A stretch of 64,000 nt of DNA from assembly GCA_019203745.1 (NCBI GenBank), contig CP078104.1, positions 744,001 through 808,000 on the forward strand, read 5' to 3'. A program made the translations under genes and the position numbers. The notes under the pieces are model-generated. The model was not told the origin of the DNA, did not search any database, and worked only from the letters and a program-made list of their open reading frames with translations. This stretch comes from Chryseobacterium sp. E1. Its GTDB lineage: Bacteria > Bacteroidota > Bacteroidia > Flavobacteriales > Weeksellaceae. Numbering within the stretch: position 1 is the first letter of the stretch; the number at the start of each line of letters is the position of its first letter. This document shows positions 52,083 through 61,327 of the stretch, in pieces.

Positions 52083-53305
52083 TTAGTGGTGCATATAGCT
52101 GCTTGGGCCATTGGTTCCTTCAATAGATTCCGGAAGTATTCCATATTTTGCCCGTAAATCTACTGTCCCTAAGGTTTTTCCTGTCTGAATTTCAATGACA
52201 CTTATCGTTCCGGAGTTGAGATTAGGAAGGTTTAACAGATTGTTTTGTACAGCGACTACTTCTTTTCCGGATCTGGTCTTAAAGAATGCCATATGATGGG
52301 CTCCTTTATCTGCGGTAAATGTTTTTAAAAGTTTCAACTGAGGAAGATTACTGATATCAAAGACAAGCACTTTACCCGGATCTGCAAAACTTACGTAAAG
52401 CTTGCTGTTATCATCAATATACATTTCGAGAGCCCATCCCAGCCCTTGGGTACTTCCGTCAAAAACTTTGCTGAAAGCATCGTATTTTTAGTGGCCGTAT
52501 TATAGGGTGCAATCCAGATATCACCTCCGAGCATTGTCGTAGCAAGGGCAAACTGCGGAAACTTCCCACGCAGCAACAGGACTTCCACAGGACTTGATAA
52601 ATCTGCCGGGGAGTCTGCTACCTGATAGGTTTCTTTTAGTTCATAGGTATTCAGATCTATGAGGGTACAGGTATTCCCCATGCCGCTGGTAAGATCCGGA
52701 TGAATCGTTGAGGTAACCATCATAAGTCCTTTTTCCTCATTTACGGAAATACCGTGCGGATACATAATAAATTTATTCGGATTGGTTTCTATCGATCCTT
52801 TGATCGTTTTGATAAGCTGATTATTATTGGCGTTAAACACCCCTACACTGCCATCTTTCAGGCCTCCTGCCCCTCCCATAAAGGTCATAAAAAACGTCCG
52901 TCATTGGTAAAAAATAAATTTTCGCCCACTGTATTTTCGCCCGTATCAACAGCAGTGGCACTGATCAGTTTCGGCATACCATTCTGGTCTTCCTCTGCTT
53001 TTATCTGATAGAGATATTTCCCTCCTAAAGCAGTTGTGTAAAGCTTTTTGCATCTTTATTATAATAAATATGGTGCGGCAAAACTCCGACTCCCAATTCA
53101 AGTTTGCTGATAATGCTGCCAAATCTTGGTGAGTCAGGATCAAGGTCAATGACAGCCATTCCGTCCGGTGCTCCGTTCAGGCTTCTGTAGTCGATAAAAA
53201 AGAAGTATTGTGGTCTTTTGTATGATTCTCACTTTCGCTCTGACAATCAGTAAGTATTGCAAAAGCAGCAATAAGCAGAATAAATGGTTTAAATTTTGTT
53301 TTCAT
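52083..53305 (-). CDS. YncE-like beta-propeller lipoprotein (3-4 frameshifts)
   Basis: About 405 residues. The start at 53305 gives MKTKFKPFILLIAAFAILTD then Cys, a lipoprotein signal. Propeller repeats: GMAVIDLDPDSPRFGSIISK, GGLKDGSVGVFNANNNQLIK, NTCTLIDLNTYELKETYQVA, GKVLVFDISNLPQLKLLKTF, NSGTISVIEIQTGKTLGTVD. Each is a strand pair with a stored value, like YncE/YVTN proteins and somewhat like the selenium-binding-protein family. The His-rich ends (GAHHMAF, SSYMHH) may bind metal. Breaks lie near 53205, 53040, 52890 and 52480. Function unknown. Confidence 0.75.
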
Positions 53306-53506
53306 GGTGTAAAATTTTCAGTTATTATTTAATTACAATAAATATAATACATAAAACAGAAAACCACAATATATTACACCAAGGTGTGAAAATTATATAA
53401 AACTGAATTTTATAAACTGTAAATCTGCTGACGAATAACGATTATAAGAACAATAAAAAAGCAGAGAAACCTATTCTCTGCCTTTATATTTTTATTTTGT
53501 CTTCTT
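53306..53506. other. Spacer between the propeller lipoprotein and rluF
   Basis: AT-rich. It contains the rluF terminator (53460-53482). No gene seen. Confidence 0.4.
53460..53482 (-). terminator. Terminator of rluF
   Basis: Stem AGCAGAGAA / TTCTCTGCC (one end mismatch) with a 5-nt loop and a T run on the minus strand. Confidence 0.75.
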
Positions 53507-54228
53507 TTAATCGACTGTCTTACTTGAATCTTCGAGTAATGAATTAAGTGTTGAAAGCTCTTCATCCGTCATATCTCTCCATTTTCCGATCGGAAGGTCC
53601 AGTTTAATGTTCATAATACGGATTCTCTTCAGCTTTTTCACTTCATATCCAAGGTATTCGCACATTCTTCGGATCTGTCTGTTGAGTCCCTGCGTAAGGA
53701 TGATTCTGAAGTTCATTTCATCAATCTTCTCAACTTCACACTTTTTGGTTACCGTATCCAGAATTGGTAGTCCGTTTCTCATTTTTTCAAGAAATCTTGG
53801 AGTAATGGGTTTATCTACCCTTACCAGATATTCTTTCTCGTGATTGTTTCTTGCTCTCAGGATTTTATTGACGATATCTCCGTCACTTGTGAGCAGGATA
53901 AGGCCTTCACTGGGTTTATCCAGTCTTCCGATGGGGAAAATCCTTTTCGGGTGGTTGATATAGTCAATGATATTGTTTTTTCACGCTTCGTATCTGTGGT
54001 ACAGACAATTCCTACCGGTTTGTTGAAAACAATATAAACAGGTTTTTCCTGAGGTTCTCTTACAGGTTTTCCGTCTACTTCTACAAGATCAGCATCAGAA
54101 ACTTTTGTACCCAGTTCAGGAATTTTACCGTTGATTTTTATTCTGCCTTCTTCCAACAGTTTATCTGCTGCCCTTCTTGAGCAGTATCCTACTTCTGATA
54201 AATATTTATTGATACGTGTTTTTTCCAT
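53507..54228 (-). CDS. rluF: 23S rRNA pseudouridine synthase RluF-like (1 frameshift)
   Basis: About 240 residues. The N-terminal S4 domain ([28 protein letters not shown]) binds RNA. The catalytic domain has the motif [16 protein letters not shown], with Asp as the nucleophile, [21 protein letters not shown] and [20 protein letters not shown]. The NNHEKEY and [14 protein letters not shown] segments match RluF (U2604 of 23S rRNA) better than RluB/RluE. One A or equivalent is missing near 53978 ([16 protein letters not shown] after repair). Its ATG overlaps the stop of the beta-barrel gene (TAATG), so the two are probably coupled. Confidence 0.9.
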
Positions 54229-54805
54229 TAGTCTTCACCGTAACCGGTATAATTTTTATTGCTGAAAACAGAGATTCCATAGCTTAGCCCGATGAAAAAG
54301 CCATCCACTCCTTCTTTCAGTTTATGTGATTCAAGAACAATTCCTCCTTCCTGGCTCAGCCTTTTTGAATAGGAAACCTGCATTCCCAGTCTCGCTCCCC
54401 AAAATTCAGTATTTGAAACAGCAGAATGATTCAGCTGCTTGCCATAATTAATGTCTATATAAAAGGCCGGTCTCCGGGAGAGAAAATAAACTTCGGCTGA
54501 ATCACCCAATACAGCAAATGATAGTTATCCTGTATAAAGCTATATTTCAACCCTGTTCCTATGGCAAAGTTAGGAAGAAAATTGTAACCTCCTATCGCAG
54601 TAATACCGTAGGTCATATTACCTAGTACGGATCTGTCCTCAATATACTGGGAATTGTTACTCTGATTCTTTTTATTAATATTAAATCCTACGTTAAGGGA
54701 TGGGTTAACATAAAAATCCATCTTAGGTTTTTTCGTCTCAGCATTCTGGGAGAAAGCTTTACAAAAAGCAAAACCCAATAAGAAAAGAGATAATTTTATT
54801 TTCAT
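54228..54805 (-). CDS. Outer-membrane beta-barrel-like protein (1 frameshift)
   Basis: About 192 residues. Signal peptide MKIKLSLFLLGFAFCKAFSQ, then alternating amphipathic strands with aromatic girdles: MDFYVNPSLNVGFNINK, MTYGITAIGGYNFLPNFAIG, LKYSFIQDNYHLLYWVIQPK. After repair near 54470 these continue with FYIDINYGKQLNHSAVSNTE, WGARLGMQVSYSKRL and FFIGLSYGISVFSNKN. It looks like a small 8-strand barrel of the Bacteroidota type without known function. Its stop overlaps the start of rluF and its start overlaps the end of truB by 4 nt, so it belongs to the housekeeping operon. Confidence 0.75.
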
Positions 54806-55499
54806 AAGCCTTCAAAACGGAAATCGTTATTCAAAAACTGATCTGTGGCGTTTTCAATAGCATAATCCCCGATTTTTGTACGCCTTAACTGGGTCAGATA
54901 AGCCCCCACTCCAAGTTCCTGCCCGATATCGTGAGCAAGACTTCTGATATAAGTTCCTTTGGAGCATCCTACCGTAAAACTCACCAGAGGAAAATCTATT
55001 TTAATATCTTTGATATAGTGGATGGTTGTCTTTCTTGCCTTCATTTCTACTTCTTCACCTGCTCTGGCAAGGTTATAAGCTCTTTCCCCATCGATTTTAA
55101 TAGCTGAGTAAACCGGAGGTTTCTGTTCAATTTCACCTACAAATTTTTCCAGAGTTTCATTCACCTGTTCCTCAGAAATATGAGTGATATCCTGATGAAG
55201 GATTTCCGGTTTTTCGGTATCGTAAGATTCTGTTTGCACTCCTATTTTGATCTCCGTCCAGTATTCTTTCGGAGCATCCTGAATCTCAGGAATTTTTTTG
55301 GTAAATTTTCCGCAACATACAATAAGAAGTCCTGTAGCTCTGGGATCTAAGGTTCCTGCATGTCCAATTTTAAATTTTTAGGAAGGTCAAACTCCCTTTT
55401 AAGTTTATATTTCATTTTATTGACAGCCTGAAAGGAAGTCCAGTCCAAAGGCTTGTCTAATAAAAAAATGTATCCTGATTTCAGTTCTTCAGCTGTCAT
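54802..55499 (-). CDS. truB: tRNA pseudouridine(55) synthase (1 frameshift)
   Basis: About 232 residues. Makes pseudouridine 55 in the T-loop of tRNAs. Seen: YIFLLDKPLDWTSFQAVN, the catalytic motif GHAGTLDPRATGLLIVC with the Asp nucleophile, YSAIKIDGERAYNLARAGE, VGCSKGTYIRSLAHDIGQEL and YLTQLRRTKIG. The frame breaks near 55370 (NLKFKIGHAG). The start MTAEELKSGY was taken from the ATG at 55499. It lies in the conserved order ftsX - DUF3098 - uppP - truB of Flavobacteriia. About 20 nt separates it from uppP. Confidence 0.93.
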
Positions 55500-55519
55500 G
55501 AATGGATATGTGAATATTT

Positions 55520-56339
55520 TTATTTAAAGAAATAGAAATAGATCAGCAAAGCAACACCTACAAAAATACGATACCATCCCCATGGTTTGAAACCATATTT
55601 ATTAAGCACTCCAATGAATGCTTTAATCGCTATTAATGCTACAATAAATGCCACAACATTTCCTATCACGAAAATCATAATGTGATCCTGTGAAGCCATG
55701 ATCATTTCATATCCTTTCTGTGGATTGGCAGTTTCTTTACCCCATGTTTTCACAAAAACGGAATATACAGTTACGGCCAGCATGGTAGGTACAGCAAGAA
55801 AGAAAGAGAATTCAGCAGCTGCTTTTCTGGTTAATCCCTGTGCCATCCCTCCAATGATGGAAGCAGCACTACGGCTTGTTCCAGGCATCATTGCCAGACA
55901 CTGCCAGAAACCGATGGTAATGGCATTTCTTATGGTAATTCCCTTTTCGTCATCAATTTTAGGATTTTTAAACCATTTGTCAGCAAACAGTAAAACAACA
56001 CCTCCCAAAACCAATACTGAAGAAATTGCAATCTGATTTCCAAGTACGGCTTCAATTTTATCATCAAATAAATATCCTAATACCAATGCCGGAACTACAG
56101 CAAAAGCAAGCTTAAAATAGAACTGAATATTGTTTAAATCAAAAACTTTTTCCAGTAGGCTACCACCACAGATAAAATGGCTCCGAACTGAATAGACACC
56201 TGAAACACATTTTTAAAAACTCTGTTTCTTCAAGCCCCATCAGATTGGCAGTAAATCCCATGTGAGCAGTAGAAGAAATCGGAAGATACTCTGTTAATCC
56301 CTCTACAATGGCAATAATAATTGCTTTAATTAAATCCAT
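55520..56339 (-). CDS. uppP: Undecaprenyl-diphosphatase (1 frameshift)
   Basis: About 273 residues, 8 helices. Recycles undecaprenyl pyrophosphate to the monophosphate for peptidoglycan and polysaccharide export. The motif EGLTEYLPISSTAHM near the N-terminus and MPGTSRSAASIIGG in the middle are the two catalytic signatures of BacA/UppP. The frame breaks near 56155 and again close by, between FDLNNIQFYFKLAFAVVPA and the upstream VSIQFGAILSVVVAYW. The start at 56339 (MDLIKAIIIAIVEGLT) is standard. It lies between DUF3098 and truB. Confidence 0.93.
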
Positions 56340-56430
56340 ATTCTTTCAAAAAATTAAAAGATTAAGAAATCCGGAAAATCAGAATGCTCTGAATTTCCTA
56401 ATCTCTTAATCTCTAAATATAAAAATCTAT

Positions 56431-56727
56431 TTATTTTCTTTTTAAAATAGCGTATACTTCTATTGCAAATCCTATGACTACAAAAAGCGGTGCTATTCTG
56501 ATTCTTCTGATAGAGAAGATATCGTCATTCCATGAATTGGGATCAAATTTACCGTCTACCGTATTGGCATCAGGCCCCATCATCAATAGAAAGCCGACAA
56601 CAATAAATGCTAACCCAATCAGCATCCATTTGAAGTTCTGCTGTCCGAAATAGAACGAGTTTTCCTGTGGCACTTCTGCTTCATTTCCAAAATCTGAAGC
56701 GGAAATTTTATTTGTTTTTTTGCTCAT
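56431..56727 (-). CDS. DUF3098 membrane protein
   Basis: 98 residues, intact. Two helices (FKWMLIGLAFIVVGFLLMMG and IAPLFVVIGFAIEVYAILKR) flank a short loop (PDANTVDGKFDPNSWNDDIF). It is the DUF3098 family, found in Bacteroidota beside ftsX. The function is not known, but constant linkage to ftsX and uppP suggests a cell-envelope role. It starts 2 nt after the ftsX stop, so it is in the same operon. Confidence 0.88.
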   Translation of the reverse strand: MSKKTNKISASDFGNEAEVPQENSFYFGQQNFKWMLIGLAFIVVGFLLMMGPDANTVDGKFDPNSWNDDIFSIRRIRIAPLFVVIGFAIEVYAILKRK

Positions 56728-56729
56728 TA

Positions 56730-57626
56730 TTAAGAGTAATATAAGTCGTCAACGTTTGATTTTAAGAATCTCCATGTAGCGAAAATAGTACTTAAGACAG
56801 AAATGAAGATCCCTACGCCAAGTACCAGAATCACTAACCAGAAATACTGATTGTTATCCTGTACGAAAGCAGAACCGATCTGACTTGTAAAGTAATACCA
56901 AACACCTCCTAACGCAAGAAGACCTATTACGGAACCGATAGCTCCCAGAATAACAGCTTCTATGATAAAAGGTTTAAGGATGAATCTTCTCTTCGCCCCT
57001 ACCAGCTGCATGGTTTTAATAATAAATCTCTTCGAGAATATTTTCAGACGGATTGAGTTGTTGATCAATACAACAGCCAATACCAGGAACAGTATTGAAA
57101 ATCCTAAGATCCATTTTAAGATTCTGCTCAGGTTATTGTAAACATCCACCATCAAAGTACTGTCGTTCTTAACATCTACGATACCGGGAACAGATTTGAT
57201 CACTTTAATCGCTTCATCAATTTTTGCAGGATCCACATATTCCGGTTTTAAAGCAACTTCAATAGATGAAGGGAAAATATTCTCTTCAAATAACGCATCA
57301 CTGTCTATCCCCATACTTTTTTAGCTTCCTTCGCTGCCATAGCTCTGGAGATATAAGTTGCCTTTTTACAGGAGCTAACGTCTGTACCTTTTAAAAGTTT
57401 CATCCTCCAGTTTCGCAATTTTTACAGAGTCTTTTGCGTCATAATTTTCATCAAAGTAGGCATTCACTACCAATTGTTCTTTGATATAGTCAGAATACTT
57501 TTGGGCATTAATTAAAATAAGCCCCATTAATCCCAACAAAAACAGCACTAAGGCAATACTTATCACTACAGTAATATTGCTGGACCGAAGCCTTTTCTTA
57601 TTAAACTCATCTACAGATTTAGCCAT
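56730..57626 (-). CDS. ftsX: Cell division protein FtsX (1-2 frameshifts)
   Basis: About 298 residues, 4 helices. The first helix (NITVVISIALVLFLLGLMGL) is followed by the large extracytoplasmic loop (VNAYFDENYDAKDSVKIAKL ... VPGIVDVKND). The remaining three helices are WILGFSILFLVLAVVLINNS, IEAVILGAIGSVIGLLALGG and WLVILVLGVGIFISVLSTIF. With FtsE it forms the ABC-like complex controlling septal hydrolases. Breaks near 57385 (TFKKVQTLAPVKKATYISRA after repair) and 57320. FtsE is not adjacent. Confidence 0.92.
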
Positions 57627-57716
57627 TAATATTAAAATTTTTGGCTAAAATAGAAAAAACTTCCGAAATTTGGGACGAAATAAAGAAAATCATTGTTAAT
57701 AAAATCATAAAAAATT

Positions 57717-58486
57717 TTGAGTGTAAAAGCAAAAAAACATCTGGGGCAGCACTTCCTGACCGATGAAAATATCGCAAGAAAAATCGTAGAAGGTCTTAGT
57801 TTTGAGAACTATAATAACATCATGGAAGTAGGTCCCGGAATGGGCGTGCTTACCAAATATCTTCTTGAAAAAGACCAGACCATTTACCTTGCCGAAATCG
57901 ATACGGAATCTATCGAATATCTGAAAAACAATTATCCTAAGGTTACGGAAAATACTTTTGTAGGTGACTTTCTGAAACAGGATTTTAATTTCATCAAAGA
58001 TGAGCAGATAGCCATTATCGGTAATTTCCCTTATAATATTTCTTCACAGATATTATTCCAGATTGTGGATCACTACGAGCTGATTCCTGAAATGGTAGGA
58101 ATGTTCCAGAAAGAAGTTGCGGAAAGAACGGCTGCCGTACCGAGAACTAAAGATTACGGTATACTTTCTGTACTGATCCAGGCATATTATGATGTATCTT
58201 ATATGTTTACGGTACATGAAAACGTTTTCAATCCTCCTCCAAAAGTAAAATCAGGGGTGATAAGGCTTACCAGAAACCCTAAAGAAGGCCTGGCCGGGAA
58301 CGAAATTCTTTTTAAACAGATCGTAAAAACAGGATTCAACCAAAGAAGAAAGAAGCTGTCCAATGCTTTGAAGACCTTGAACATTCCTGAAGCTTTAAAG
58401 GGACATGAATTCCTGGATAAAAGAGCTGAAGAACTGAGCGTTGCGGATTTCATTCTTTTGCCAACCTTTGGAAAAACAATCAATAA
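57717..58486 (+). CDS. rsmA: 16S rRNA (A1518/A1519) dimethyltransferase (1 frameshift)
   Basis: About 257 residues. KsgA/RsmA dimethylates two adenines in helix 45 of 16S rRNA. Seen: KKHLGQHFLTDENIARKIV, the SAM site EVGPGMGVLT, GNFPYNISSQI (catalytic NFPY), NPPPKVKSGVIRL and FNQRRKKLSNALK. The start codon appears to be TTG at 57717 (MSVKAKKHL). The only ATG-like alternatives are downstream of conserved residues. One G is missing near 58461. With it the protein ends ADFILLANLWKNNQ at TAA 58484-58486. As read the frame runs on to 58550 through the terminator hairpin, which is clearly wrong. Divergent from ftsX. Confidence 0.92.
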
Positions 58487-58513
58487 GAAAATATCTTATA
58501 CAGATAAAAAATC

Positions 58514-58547
58514 AGAAAGCCTTTCAAATATATCTGAAAGGCTTTCT
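58514..58547 (+). terminator. rsmA terminator
   Basis: Perfect 13-bp stem AGAAAGCCTTTCA / TGAAAGGCTTTCT with an 8-nt loop. Short of a strong T tail, but between convergent genes. Confidence 0.75.
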
Positions 58548-58569
58548 TAATTATATTACATTATCAATT

Positions 58570-60939
58570 CTAATCTCTGTTTTTCAGCATAATCCATCCG
58601 GACCAGTTCATCTGAGCTTTCGATCTCGGATATTCAAAGTTGAATTTATACCAATAGGTAGCTGTAGGCAGTCTCTTTCCTCCTACTGTTCCGTCCCAAA
58701 CCGGGGTTTCTTTTGAGAATCTGAACATTTCAACACCATATCTGTCATATACCGATCCTGTAAAGTTGTTGAATTCTCCAAGAGCTTTAAGATCCAATAC
58801 ATCATTGATTCCGTCTTCATTCGGTGTAATGATATTATTGATCTGCAGGGTAAAGAATTCCAGGCTTCCTACGCAATGAGTACCTACCCTTCTTACCAGG
58901 ACCGTATATTTGGTATTATCCAAAAGGCTGGTAAATACATTAGATTCCTGCCAAGTAATTCCGTTATCAATAGAATATTCTAAACTGCTTGGCAAATTGT
59001 TCATTGCCGGGTTTTCTGCAGTAACAGTCACTGTTTTTTTAATGCTTTCATAATTCAATGCCGTAACGAACGGCTTTGCTGCCCCTATTACTTTAGCTTC
59101 GAAAGTCTTTTTACAGGTTCCGTTATCAACTTCTACGCTGTACACTCCCCACTGGTCTACATCTATTTTCTGTGTAGTTGCTCCTGTGCTCCAAAGGTAT
59201 TTAAAGTTAGGTCCTGCTCCTGCATCCAATGTTACAACATCTCCCATACACATTTCAACATCCTTTAATGGTGAAGTGAGTTCAGGGTTACTTCTATTCT
59301 TATGGTAGCCGGGTTCAGAGATCTGCACCCTTTTGCCCTACTGCATATACTGTGAATGTAGTGGTCTGGTATAATGTTACCGTCTGTATATTTCCGGTTC
59401 CCATAAAGTTACTCCATTGGTAAGTAGCTCCCCTTCTGCAGTTAATGTCACAGATTCTCCCGGACATATTTTTATTCTGGAAGATTTTACTTTTGCAGTA
59501 GGTGTTGTTTCCTTCAGCAATTTCAATTCAACCGTTTTACTACAGAAACTGCCGTTTGACACCACTACGTAAAGGATCTGACCGTCATTACCGTTATAGT
59601 TCAGTATATTCTGGATATAATTATTATTTTGTGCAACGGCATCAGCCTGATTCACGTAGAATTTAAAGATTGCTCCCGGTGTTGGACTGATATCCGGTTT
59701 GACCGTACTTAAATCAAATGTGGTAATGTCAGGAGTTGTACACAGCAACAATGTAGCATCCTGGGCCTGTGGTGTTGTTCCGCCATGAATTTCTATTGAT
59801 GCTTTACCAGGGCAAGGATTTCCCGGTACGCTTACTTCAATGGTATAAGTACCTGGCTGTACTGCGGTAATGCTATTGGTAGTGGCATTTGGTATCGGGG
59901 CTCCGTTATGGAACCACTGATATACCAGGTTAGGGTCATTCACCGAAGCTGTAATCACCTGAGGAGTATTGTCACATACATTGATATCGGAAGGAAGTTT
60001 TGTACCGGAAGGATCTAAAAGATCTACCCCGATATTGAAAGACCCTCCTTCCAGAAACACTGCAGAATCATAACTATTATCTCTAAAATCGGAAATCACC
60101 ATTTTAAAATGGTACTCCTGTCCTGCAACTACAGTTGCCGTAGCAGTAAGAGGAATTGTTCTACCGTTAAAATTCGTTTCAATATTCGTGGTATTATATC
60201 CTGCAAAATACTGCTCATTGACTGCTCCACATACCGGATAAGCACTGATAGCCGGGTGAATATTGGTAACACTTACAGGTCCGGCCCCATTAGGAAGAAC
60301 GGCCATGTTTACATAAGGTCCTCCTGAGGTAGGTCTTAGTAAGATGGCAAATGCATCCGCATATTCACAGGGATATCCTTCGTAATATTCTTCAGAGGCC
60401 AATATATAGTTGAATTTTATCTGAGAAGTGGTAGGTACAAAATCAAATTCCAAAAGTACAGCATCTCTTAAAGAGGCAGCTGATACTCCGGTAGCTTGTG
60501 CCAGATCATTATCAGACCCTCCACCATTAGGATCACTAAGTGTGTTACTTTCAAAAGCATTCCCTGCTTTTCTTGCAAGCCCTGTAGAAAGTAAAAGCCC
60601 GTCTTTAAAAGGGAAGTTGGTAGCTGCCTTATGAAAATATCCCCATGCCCTGTTAGCATTATCCGGAGCATGATTAGGCGTGATCTTTACATTCTTTACA
60701 TTCGGGGTAAGACAGGTATTGGTTCCAGATGATATCAGTACATCTTTAACCATCTTCTCTATGGTATAAGTTGTTTCTATATAAGCCGGAGAATTTACAT
60801 CAATAAAAGAACCTGCTTTTTTAGACAATGCAGAAGGTGCTTCTTTAACTGACTTTCTGGTCTGTGCAGGCTGATTTTGTGAAAATAAAAAAGTCGAGAC
60901 GACTGTAAAAAATAAACAAAGCGGTAGATATCTTCTCAT
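58570..60939 (-). CDS. Choice-of-anchor L family protein with T9SS type B sorting domain (1-2 frameshifts)
   Basis: About 790 residues. Signal peptide MRRYLPLCLFFTVVSTFLFS. The choice-of-anchor L domain covers about residues 60-300 (YTIEKMVKDVLISSG, GLLLSTGLARKAGN, LEFDFVPTTSQIKFNYILAS, YEGYPCEYADAFAILLRP). Ig-like/PKD-type modules follow, e.g. [65 protein letters not shown]. The end (INNIITPNEDGINDVLDLKA ... VYDRYGVEMFRFSK ... TATYWYKFNF ... WSGWIMLKNRD) is the type B (CHU_C/gliding) T9SS signal. The frame breaks near 59335-59390. Such proteins are surface adhesins or gliding-related. Paralogue of the next gene. Confidence 0.88.
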
Positions 60940-61327
60940 AATATTTTTGTTTCAACAAATTTAATTTTTTTTTAAATATACCACATACATATTTATATTA
61001 TTTACAATAAAAAACTAAAAACACAAACATATAACAGAAAATCTTCATTAAAAAATACCACAGTTCACAAAACACAAATAACATCGTTCATCTCAAAACA
61101 TTACATATTTGATAAAAACGACGTATTGGAATAGCTAAATGCTTTTCTGTACCAATGTTATTAGTTTAAAAGAAACTGTGGGAATAAAATAAAGTGGTGA
61201 AAACAAATCTAAAGTGATGGCCCGAAAAATTCCGGAACCCTTTCTTTCATTTTACCATTTATAATCTTCTAACGGATAAAAATAAAAAATCTTTCATTGC
61301 TGAAAGATTTTTTATTATAGGTTTTAA
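60940..61327. other. Spacer between the two type B T9SS genes
   Basis: AT-rich, no gene. It contains the terminator of the upstream paralogue (61288-61310). The promoter of 58570-60939 must be near 60940-61100 but is not recognisable. Confidence 0.4.
61288..61310 (-). terminator. Terminator of the second type B T9SS gene
   Basis: AAATCTTTCA / TGAAAGATTT with a 4-nt loop and A/T runs on both sides. Confidence 0.75.
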
